DNA of 36,178 nucleotides from Collodictyon triciliatum. Its lineage: Eukaryota > CRuMs. The position numbers were made by a program, and so were the translations under genes. This document shows, in pieces, positions 1 through 11,600 of this stretch. The stretch spans positions 1 through 36,178 of the forward strand of contig JBHJMP010000162.1 in the NCBI GenBank assembly GCA_043381765.1. The letters are read 5' to 3'. The notes under the pieces were generated by a model. The model saw only the letters and a list, made by a program, of their open reading frames with translations. It was not told the origin of the DNA and did no database searches. Position 1 is the first letter of the stretch. Each line of letters begins with the position of its first letter.

Positions 1-66
1 CAAGAGGGAGAAATCCCTTCGACAACCCCTACTGAAAAGACCCTAATACGGTCTGGAAGGAGGTGA
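1..66 (+). CDS. 3' end of an unidentified upstream gene (partial)
   Basis: Frame 1 is open from the window edge to TGA at 64-66 and reads about 21 residues rich in Thr, Ser and charged residues; the other two frames have stops. A poly(A) signal AATAAA follows at 431-436, which fits a gene tail. A good donor, AG|GTGAGT, overlaps the stop (intron from 63). The gene may therefore splice on, for example to an acceptor at 501-502 and a short tail ending in TGA at 543-545. Too little is visible to name a product. Confidence 0.3.
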   Translation, partial: QEGEIPSTTPTEKTLIRSGRR

Positions 67-693
67 GTCAACCATGCAGAGAAGTCCTCTTTGCACTCGA
101 CCTAGTGCTTATCAAACGAACCTCACTTCTCTTTTCACCATCCTTTTCGACAGCTTGCGCCATCAAAGCAGTATTCCCCCACCTCCATCCAATCAATATC
201 ACCCGTCCCTTTTTTTTCATGCTCACGGGACACTATCACGCGTCCCCAAAAGAAATCCATGCGTCTCTTATCAAGCCTCAAGGACCTCTCTTTTTCCTTT
301 ATTTTCTCCCTTTTATCTTTATCCCTGTTTTTCTTTTCTATCTCCCACACATCCCCACCTACTTTGGATCTACTTGCCTGATGGTTGAATGAAAGATTGT
401 TGGGACGGGCTCAACAGCTAAGACTTTTAGAATAAAAAAAAATAAAAAATTGTGTTGGTTGTGTGCGATAAGCAGTTCGGTCATACTTGAATTGGATTTT
501 AGGGGAAAGGATTTTTCGTCACACGATCTGTCTTTGTGTAAATGAATCAGCAGCAAGGCTGGAAAGCACGTTCAAAGAGGCCAAGCCTGCTTCGCGCTTG
601 TTTCGTGCCTGAACCTTGAGGAGCCACGCCTGATCAATAGAACTAACCTCTCTGTTTTCCCCCTCAAGCCCCTTCGATTCCCACCCGCTTAGC
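67..693. other. Intergenic region upstream of DOP1
   Basis: This stretch holds a pyrimidine-rich block (about 120-360), a candidate poly(A) signal at 431-436 and a short more GC-balanced stretch at 545-690. The open frames in it have no recognisable protein content. It presumably carries the upstream gene's 3' UTR followed by the DOP1 promoter and 5' UTR. I see no TATA box or other clear core element. Confidence 0.4.
431..436 (+). terminator. Candidate poly(A) signal of the upstream gene
   Basis: AATAAA lies 365 bases after the TGA at 64-66 and 257 bases before the DOP1 ATG. The same spacing pattern recurs after DOP1 and KCNN, which supports it modestly. The site is inside an A-rich run, so a chance match is possible. 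Confidence 0.35.
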
Positions 694-2560
694 ATGGACT
701 TTGAAGGTTTGATTTATTCACTTTCCCCCCATTCACTTTTCCTTTTCCTTTTCCTTTTCGTTTTCCTTTCCCTTTTCGTTTTCCTTTTCCTCTTCCTTTT
801 CCTTTTCCTCTTCCTTTTCCTTTTCCTTTTCCTTTTCCTTTTCCTTTTCCTTTTCCTTTTCCTTTTCCTTTTCCTTTTCCTTTTCCTTTTCCTTTTCCTT
901 TTCCTTTTCTTCTCTGCCATTCATTCCTCACCAAACACTCAACTCGACAATTCAGAGAGACTCGACTCAGCCACCAAAGCCAAGCATCGTCAATACCGCG
1001 ACGAAATCATACGGTCCCTATTTTTTATTTAGTGTTTTCAGAGTTAAAATCCCCAACTAAACTTATTCTTTTGACTCCTCTATATTCAGAGTTCTCCAAA
1101 GTTTTGATGAAGCGGCAGAATGGGCAGATTTGATCAAATGCATCCAGAAACTTATTAAGGTTACATGTTACTTTTTTTTTTTTTTTGAGAAACAGCAATA
1201 ACAACAACCATAGGCAACATCTCGTAGACGCTACTTACTCATTCAGTGGCTTCTTCCATCTGCAATTTTCATGCAACCCATTTATATCTCTTCACTGGCA
1301 AGCCTTTTCGAAATAATAGTCATATATCGATATAGGTTATCCAAAAACCTACAAGCTGTCACAGCATACCCGAGGGCCTGACGGTGGCTAAAAGACTCGC
1401 CCAATGTCTGAATCCTAATCTCCCAAGTGGCGTCCACATCAAGGCTCTTGAGACCTACGAGGCAATTTTCCAGAATACTCAGGTATTGACTTTTATTCGT
1501 AAAATTCACACATCCTTGCTTGATGCTATTCTTCCTCATTTAATAACACTATGTAATTATTGCAGGGAAATCTGTACCAAGACATCATTATATTCAGTGC
1601 TGGGCTTTTTCCTTTCTTCCAGTACGCATCTACACAAGTGAAGGTATCTATTAACCAGGCCACGTGGTTTGGCTATTTCATACTATCCACTTCAATTATT
1701 TGACTTTTCAAATTATCAATGGACTTTTCAATCTAAATGTGAATGAATTTTTTCTAGCCAAAAGTGTTGAAGCTGATATCGGACTATTATCTCCCTCTCA
1801 ACCAACGACTTGATTCTGTTCTCCCTGGCCTTGTCCAAGGATTGCTCCCCGGCTTGGAGGAGGAAAATACGACACCTTATGAAAATGTTGGTCGCTTCTT
1901 TTGAAAGAATATTATCAATACATGCGGATAATTTGCTTCGGTATTTGTGTCTTGCGTTATATCCTTTTCTCTAAATGCTGTGTCGCACTTCCCCATTTTT
2001 TAAAATACGCCATTCAGACTTTGTTGATATTCAATCAACTTTCCGAAGGACTGGCAAGGTGAGTTCACGTGATTTAAAATAAACAATAACCACAATACAT
2101 TAGTTGGGACCCCATAATATTTAATACTCCCTTACAACTAAGCTGTATCTCGAGATCAATCTTCACTCACATTAACCTTAAAATAAAAGCGAGGCTTTTT
2201 TCAAAGCTATTTGGAGATGCTTGCTATTCTCATCATCTACATCACGCCTCTGTGCTTTGAATTATTTTTTACAAAAGTTTGCAAAGACTCCGATTACATC
2301 ACGTATGATTATAGTCTATTGATGTACATGTATATTTTTGATAATTTATTTATACTTTTCTCCCGTTTTTAATTCGCCTTACATCCGCCAGCCGACGTAT
2401 GGGGTCAGATGCTCCCAGATAAATCAAACTTGGTCGTTCCTGCCCTTATTCATTCGTTACAAGATCAAAACGTCTTAGTACTCAGGTCTACGCTCGAACT
2501 ACTTGCCCTTCACTTCCAGATTCACCTAGGGTAAGTCATTCTCATTCTCATTCTCAATCT

Positions 2561-2620
<60 letters not shown>

Positions 2621-5600
2621 CTCCATTCTCCATTTTCCATTTTCTGAAAATATAATTGGTTCATAGAGACGTCCTTCATTTTTTTTCAACTTCACCTTTT
2701 TGTGAATAATAATGTTGATTTTTTGTAATTATTAGTCAGTTTGAAAAAGAAGAATATGTGAGTCTCTTGCGAGCTGCTGTTCGCCCTTTACTGCGCCGCG
2801 AAATGGCCATCAGCCGACGGTTTTATTGCTGGATTCTAGGTCACACTTTTATATATATATCTGAAAGACCATTATATATGTTTATCCTGAAATATCTCAT
2901 AATTACAATCTGTGCAAAGACTTATATGTTTGGACTGTTATGCATACTCATCCATATCGACGAAGAGTTTATTGTAATTGGTACAGAAAAGAAACTCATT
3001 TTTTTTTGTTATAGGAATTACAAATATCAACAGTGGCATCGTTTCAGACTCTGGATACTACCCTCGTCATGTGCGCGACCTGTTATCAAAAGCAGTTAAA
3101 GTAAGATATATGCCCTCGTATGTCACACTTTTGCGGCTTCCATCTGTCACTTGTGGGAAAAAAAATTCCATATTGAATTTGTTTTTAAATGGATCATCTA
3201 TCTAGGAACTGTTCGCCACTCAGCCCCAGAAGAAATCTGAAGCGAACAGACCTTTTCGTCTTCTTACATGTCTTTTGGAAAGAGCAGAAGGTTATATATA
3301 TTTAACAAAAATTATAGAAACACTTTGTTTATTTAAGTTCCTTAAGATCTCTGGTGCTTTACCCCCATTTTTGTCTCAATCTCCGTATACTGAGATATTC
3401 GTAATGGTTCTTAGTCGGAGCAGATATTCTAAAGGACATCATCGTCGATATCCTGAGGTATGTCTTCCGATGCAAGGATGACGAGCATATATACAGCGAG
3501 GTACCGTTAATATTTATGGAAAATTCAGGCCTTGTTTTTTTAAAAATATTGTGCTTTATCTTAACGATTTGACCTCGTATCTTGCTCTGCATGAATACGA
3601 TGAATTCCATGGCCATAGATTTCCAGATCGTTTCCAAAGCTGCTGGTTTGTAATCCTCAAAAAGCTTGGAAAATTTACATTTTTGAACTCTTTCAATTAC
3701 GGTCTATATTTTAATATCTTTATGAGCTATCGTAAAACTACCATCGCATGACCTAGGACCAAGTGAAAGCAGATGCAATATGGTCTAAATTGGAGGTTCA
3801 TCTTTCCGAAGAATTGCAGACGTGCCAGGATGACGAATCACCGGAATTGGAGGCAAGACACGAAATATTGATATGATTTAGATGGTAGAATTTGGATTGC
3901 GAGAGCCTTGGTTTATATTCTTTATATTAAGTATCCAAATATTTCGTATTGATTTTGTAATAGGTCACATCCTTGGTGAAATTAGTTTTTGAGGTATCAT
4001 CTCCTATGATTACATGATTCAATTTCACTTTAGTTTATCAAATGCCTTTTTTTTTAACACTAAGTTTATTATCCTCCAGATTATCGTTTTCCTTGAGGTT
4101 GAGGTTCAACAAAAGTATCTCCCTAGAATGTTCCTGCTTGGAGCCCAAAAACTCCAGGTGAGATTATGGCTTGGTCATACATCTGGACCTCTCTTTTTAT
4201 GTGTTAAATACAGATACATCTTTAATATCGACAGCACGAAAGTAATCAGATGCTAATGTAGTTTTAACTTATTTTATCTAATTTTCTTGTCCACAGCCCC
4301 TTATAAACTGCTCACGAATCTATCCGGTCATTCAAATTGTCGATTTATTGCAGCTTATGTTTAAAAAGCTACCACAGAACCTTTTATTCGATAACGGTTC
4401 GTTTGATCGATTTGTGATTTGTGATTTGTGATTTGTGATTTGTGATTTGTTTTGTTTTGTTTTGTTTTGTTTTGTTTTGTTTTGTTTTGTTTTGTTTTGT
4501 TTTGTTTTGTTTTGTTTTGTTTTGTTTTGTTTTGTTTTGTTTTGTTTTGTTTTGTTTTGTTTTGTTNNNNNNNNNNNNNNNNNNNNNNNNNNNNNNNNNN
4601 NNNNNNNNNNNNNNNNNNNNNNNNNNNNNNNNNNNNNNNNNNNNNNNNNNNNNNNNNNNNNNNNNNTGTTTTGTTTTGTTTTGTTTTGTTTTGTTTTGTT
4701 TTGTTTTGTTTTGTTTTGTTTTGTTTTGTTTTGTTTTGTTTTGTTTTGTTTTGTTTTGTTTTGTTGATAAATACATAAAAACTACAGCCTTTTTTTTTGC
4801 AATAACTCTTTCAATACACTCAGATTCCTCATAGCCCCTCATTAATATCTATAAGGTTGACCTGAATAAATTATTTTTGAATTAATAGAAGATATAAGCT
4901 TCCAAGATGCAAAAGCCATCATGGAACAAGCAGTTGCGAGTTTTTACGTTGGATATTGTGACATAGTGAAATTTACGATCGAATATATCTCGCAAAACGA
5001 GGGAGGGTGCGTACATATATCCACCATGTTGTACATATCCTCTCTTTCTTTGGCCCTATACATATATATTACGTGTAAATACAGATACAGATATGTGTAG
5101 AAACTAGATATGTGGCATATATGCTGTTAGTCAGTCTGAAACCACAGTTCCGTAATATAAAAATCCATGTCATCAGTCACCTCACGAATCTATCATCATT
5201 CTAGGACATTTTCCAAAGTTATGCCATTAGCAGATATGCCATCGGCACCCTCGAAGTATACTTGCCTTGGCAAAATACTCATGAGTTACAATTTTATATC
5301 CTAACGCTAAATTAATCACATTTTATGCAATCTAGAAATATTGATTCGGATTACATATGCCTGCTGAAGTCATCCACATCCCTTTTGTTAAATCTCTCGT
5401 GCAAACGGTACATCTTTTAACTGAACGAAATTCTTTTATTTATTTTTTTATTTGCGCATTAAATGAATTTTTTTTGCTTAAGTTACGGACACCCGCATGA
5501 CGTGTCACAAAAAAACGAGTCAGAGGACATTACCAAATTCATAAAATCTATTCGGGATCGCGTTGCCCTTATTGCAGTTAGTAAAAGCAAATTAACAGTT

Positions 5601-8600
5601 TTTTATTTATTTATTTTGTATCCGAGTCTTTCAAATCAATTTCTTCTAGACTTCTCTGTCCTATTTAATTATTACGTACTTTCCTTCATGATGCAATTTA
5701 AAATAAGAGATTGTATTACAAAACTTATCTTCCAATATATTTTGACTTGATACCACCAACAGACTGCACATCTTGATAGCCAATCTGTGATTCCCCCGTG
5801 GATGAATTCTGTTGTTCTGGCAGCATCAGTTTGTTAATCAGTTACTTATCTACTTACCATATTATGTCAAGCGGAATATTATGACCAACAAGGGCATCCA
5901 TTCAAAGTGTTTTTTCTTTATAGTCAACGTCAGTAATACCTGCCCTGATTGGAATCAGTGCCTACCTAAAGCTTGTCTCTTCAGAGCACATATCACCAAA
6001 TCTAGCTCGCCACATATTCCTCAAGTCTGACTTTTCTACTCGCCTAACGCGCCGCGTAAGAAATTATTTTTTATGATTACCGGAATAAGATACGCAATAC
6101 CACCATGATTCAAGCGATGTATTATTTCTTATACACACATCCGTGTCCTTTAATGCATACTTACCAATCTTTCCCCCCTTCAAATTGAAGTTATGGGAGC
6201 TGCTTGATAACAAATACAATCCATGTTGCTTCGATGTAGTCAACCTCCTACTCGGAATGAACGAAATGAATCCAGATTCAACCAGAAGGTAACACTATCA
6301 GACTGTCCTGCACCACGTTTCATGGTGGAATATCATACTTAATTACTGTTAACACCCTAAATATCTTTGAAGTGTTGTTGCAGAAGGAATTTCGCAGAAA
6401 GACCCCCACAAGAGATTGGATGGATACAAAAGATTGGCAAAACTGTGGAATATATCTTGTATGATTGAATATTTTGCAGCCAGACTATGTTCCATTGGGA
6501 ACTGATTATGAAATTTCGGTACTGGTATAACATTATAATATCCTATCTTTCCAACTGCCATCGATACAGGTAGTTTTGGGCTCACAGGTGTTTTCCAGAA
6601 TGGTATCTGGCTCCTTCTTGATGGACTGAAAGACCAAAGTTCTTCAATCCAACAATTTTGCTCGACATGGCTTATTGACTCCTTAGATAACTCTGAGCGG
6701 TAGTTTCATTTAAACGTATATCACCCTCTCTCTCTCTTTTCTGGATGAAGATATGCTCTTCTTTATCTATTTGATGAGTAAAGCCTTAATTGTGTTATTT
6801 AAATGTTGTCATTTTTAATTTTCTAAATTTTGTAATGCTTTCTTTAACCAGGTTATTGATCCCCATACTTTTCATTTTAATGGACCATAACACTCGACGC
6901 GGTCCAACACTGCTGTATGAAGTTGAATATGATACTCGCCGCGCCCGATATGCTTTTCAAACTCTCCAAAATATGCTCCAGATTGCTGGAAAAAAGGTAA
7001 CTTGCTAAATTTTGTGTTATGTCAACTAAATATTCTTGATTTCAAAATTCATATGAATCAAATAATCATCAACGACAAGATGAAATGCTATTATTCGACC
7101 TTTAAAACGTTTTTTTTTTAATGTTTAGTTCTTCAACTCGCTCCAAGGAAAACATCTTGCCCCTGAAATAGCAGATGCCCTTAAAATTCACATGACTGTT
7201 GATATCGAAGCAACATTGATTAGTACTTGAATTACCAAAATACATCGTTTTCATTCGCATCATATACAGCACTGTTTACCACCGCTTATTTATTTTCTCA
7301 TTTTGTAGGAACGCAAACACCGCTGCATGAATATACGTATCTAATTATCATTCTCGATATTACGCTACGGTAACAATTAAGATATCTATTAGCTTATTAT
7401 TGCGATTCCTTACAAGCATTTCATGTTTTTTTACACCAACCTGTGACCCAATCATCAGATTTATGAGAAGCAAACCAAGGGAGGCGCTGACAAGCTTTGA
7501 TATCGCTAATGCTCTTGTCCGAGTACACAGCATTCACCTCCTGAGAACTATCATAGCGGACACCGACGCATCTGACTATGGTCACACACACCTCCCCTAA
7601 TCTCTATTTATTTTTAATTGAATAATACTTTCCTCTTCCCTGTAAATAGAAAACTATTGAAGTTATGATGTCTTCTTGTACGAATCACAGTATCACTGGA
7701 AACAAAAGAAAAAGTAAAGCAAATCACTCTAAAGACGCTCGAAGATGTAACAAACAGTCCTCAAAGCACCTTGCAGGTTTGGCTCCCATTTTAATTTATT
7801 TGTATATTTACCAGTACAAACGCCTGTCAATCTCACCTGTGATCAGAAATGAAATAGTTGAATAATAACAATATTAGCATTTTTAAATTATATTTTCGAA
7901 ACTACAAAGGTCGAATTACTACGCCTCCTCGAGGTTCTCCTGCCATGGGCCAAGAAAACTGAAGAGCCATCATTGAGAAACACTTTGAAACTTGCAACAT
8001 CTCATCCTGCGCAGATTCTTAGTTCAGATTTACTTACATACGGAATTGACTCGCAGATTGTAATTAGCGTTCTGAACAATGCATTTTCAAACAAAGAAAA
8101 AGATATTTCCATGTGAGCTCGTCTTATTTTATTTTTTTTTAAAAAAAAATCCTTCTAAATGCATGACCCAACTTCTAAAAAACAAAAAAACCAACAAAAA
8201 AACCAACAAAAAAACCAACAAAAAACAAACAAAAAAAACCAACAANNNNNNNNNNNNNNNNNNNNNNNNNNNNNNNNNNNNNNNNNNNNNNNNNNNNNNN
8301 NNNNNNNNNNNNNNNNNNNNNNNNNNNNNNNNNNNNNNNNNNNNNAAAACAAAACAAAACAAAACAAAACAAAACAAAACAAAACAAAACAAAACAAAAC
8401 AAAACAAAACAAAACAAAACAAAACAAAACAAAACAAAACAAAACAAAACAAACAAAACAAAACAAAACAAAACAAAACAAAACAAAACAAAACAAAACA
8501 AAACAAAACAAAAAGAAACCTAGTTATGTCCACCTCACTTTTTCTTGGGGTGCTGATGAAAACATCATTTTTGTACGTCTTTGGAAAAATAATAACTTAT

Positions 8601-11600
8601 ATGGCTTTAAATGTCTGCGGAATTTAGTCGACCATGGATTGAGTTTCTTAGCTCAGTCTTACCCTCTCTTGGAAAGTCTCTCTCGTCCTTTGTCAAAAAG
8701 GTTGTTCTGATAACAAATTTGTCTGAAATTCGTGTAAATCGCCAATAGCTCGAGCAACATCAAAGTTTTTCATCTAATTAAATTTTAATCATGTTTTAAC
8801 CCTGTGAATAAAATGTCTGGTTCAGATTGTCCCTCTTATATGCCAAAGCATGGATGAGCTCCTGAGAAAACCAGATATCAGAGGTCAGGGTCAAATCGTA
8901 TATGTCAGGTATAAAATGATGAGAACTACTAGAAGATATGTGCAGCATTTTCATGACTCTTTTTCTAAATAATGGATATATTGAAGGTTGAGAGCAGTAT
9001 TGTTATTTCATCTCCATCAGAAATATTCTGATTATAATTCATCGAATAAAATAGTGACCTAATCTTGTACATAAATGGCCTCATAATCATCATGAACTTT
9101 TGCTACGGCCGCAATCTCGTGGATACTGAAATGTTTGAGCTCTTTTTTCTCCTCCTTCCCTCTCTTCTTTTCTCTATCTTTTTTTTGCATATACTATCTA
9201 ATCAACATTTTCAATTTCATGAGTATACAGTATTTTTTTTTTCAAAAAAATACTTTATTTAGTTCCCTTGTTTCTCACTTGAACCAAAATTTAAGAAGAA
9301 AAGTGTTAATATTTGCCTTTCGATGTAAGTGACTCCTGGTTACCAACTTACAACTTTTAAAAAAAAATATCTGCCCTCTATAGGATTGGAGACGAAGGTT
9401 CTTCTCAATCTGGAAAGGCGTCCTTTGTTCCATTTCCAGCACGTTCACTTTTTGAAATGATTCGAAATATGATTCCCGGAGAAACGACATTTTTCAGTAA
9501 CGCAGATGATGTATGCACCAGATGTTAAGCCTTTAAAAGATACAAGATTGCCCCTTGACGTATGTGCGGTCATTGAGCCCCTTATCATCACCTTTTAACT
9601 ATCCAACTTGGTAGCCTCGCATCAGCTTCGTTCAGACACTTCCCAAGATATCAGCTACAATTATCCGTCTGTGGTCTGTCTTCGGAGAGGAAACTTCACA
9701 GGTGAATCATTCCGATAAAGTAAAAAATTATAAGTGCGCAAATGTTGAAATATATGAATAACGTTACAAATTTGGTTATCCGAATTTTTTTCCAATAATT
9801 CAAAGATATTAATACAAGGCCAATTTATTACTTCATAATCTCGTATAGGTCATTCCAGGTGAAAAAGAAGCATCGGCATATGAAAAGCCTGAGATACGTA
9901 AGAGGATAATATATATTTTCTCGTTCCCTTAATATTCAGAGTCGATTGAATAGCCTTTAAATTTTTATACTACCGTTTAACCTTTCTCGTTTGATGGTAA
10001 TTTAGTGCATATAATGAAGTTTATAAGAGCGATTATACTCTACCAGAGTAAAGTCTTTTTCACAACATTTCCGGAAACAATTGACGAGCTCAATAAGAAT
10101 GTGAGCCTTTTTAATATTTAGAAAAATTCAAACATGTTTTCTTATGAGCCATATTAGTGTTCATTTATTTTCTTGGAATAACCAGTTTGATAAAATGGTG
10201 TCATTTCTTGTTAGTTCAACAGGCAAGACTGTATCAATATTGCATGCAGAATCCTTCATCATAATAGTATTCCAAGAGAGAAAATTATCGGCCCTTTGGC
10301 AGGTATTTTATATTATTCTGTTGTTATGGTGTTCTTGATATTTTTCGTTAGCTCAAATCGCCAATATTTAGTGATTATAAAGTGCTATATGCTTTTGTAT
10401 ATATCACATAAAAATAATAAAAATCAGAAACTATCAAACCCCTCTTGAATCACCATGTTAACCATGAGACATCGTCATTCGAGTATGAGCACATCCATTC
10501 ATTATAGACATTACTTCTGTAATTTAATTTGAAGAATGTTTAAAAGTTGTACCTTTTCATGACACCAAACTTGAATTCACTTCGACACTTTTAGAAAGGA
10601 GCATCTTTATCTATCCTTTTTGCTTTCATACCTTAACAACTGTCCAATTCCATTCCTTTTGGACATGTGGCCTCAATTTTCATCCATTCTGAAGGAAGCT
10701 CTACACAATTCGACAAATCCACACACGTTTCTTTACCTATTTCGGTGTGTTATCAACAAACCTGACTATATTCCATATACGCAAATAAAAAAAATGCAAT
10801 GGACATGTAAATACATAGAATTTTTTCGAATAGATCCTTTCCTTACTCACTTATTTTACATGTAGTTCTATCTGTGCTTTCAACCGTGGTTTATCTCACG
10901 AAAAACGAGGTGTTAGAAAGGAGCTTCAGGTAAGATATCATTATTTTATTTAATAACTATTTGTATTTGTAACCGTTGTATTCTTTTTCTTTCGTTGCAG
11001 TAGCGAAAAAGAGGATAGAAAGCTGTGAAATAACGCATCTCCTGTTTTTTCTAGGATATTGCCCAAAGAATTATTGATTTTTGTGCGATGTTTGCTGGTG
11101 GCTCTTTTGAAATATCTATGATTGTTAGTCCACGCTCGAATGATACGACGAATGGTAAATCAAATCATCAAGTCCGTATCCATCGTGAAAAGATTTTCTG
11201 TGAACTCTACTTATACTTGTTGGAAAATCTTTTATGTATGAAGGAGCACCTGGACCTAAGGCTGAACAACTTTCAACCTCGACGACTGGAGGAAAGCAAA
11301 AAGGAAGCGTTTTTGATGTGTATGTTGTTGAGAAGAGAACACTATCTGAAAGGCTTATTCTCGAGATGAATTGATATGCTTTTTCTCATAAATTGCTCAA
11401 TTTAGTTATGTAACCTTAATATAATTAGCAAGGACTATAGAGAGCAAAAAATGCTTATTATATTCGAGGTTTTTACATAAATTAACATGAGCCATTTTTA
11501 CATTATAATTATTTAGAAAATGCCAGAAAAATTAACGTGTTTTAGAGATTATATAAATGGGGACAAAAAGAGTAAAAAAGAAAAAAAAGAAAAAAGAAGG

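Noticed and set aside
689-1032. Long LF-repeat and KR/KE/GK-repeat ORFs over the hexamer array
   Set aside because: They arise from (TTTTCC)n; DOP1 phase places the array in intron 1.
4384-4842. FCFVL and NKTKQ repeat ORFs (also at 8079-8710)
   Set aside because: Pentamer arrays have no stops in most frames and contain placeholder N; they lie in DOP1 introns.
10215-10302. Alternative frame for DOP1 exon 40 reading [11 protein letters not shown]
   Set aside because: It looks protein-like, but its end phase cannot join exon 41; the frame from 10186 fits both sides.
11155-11369. ORF running on from DOP1 exon 43
   Set aside because: A different frame (exon 44, 11244-11317) fits phase and the conserved segment that follows; the run-on is intron read-through.
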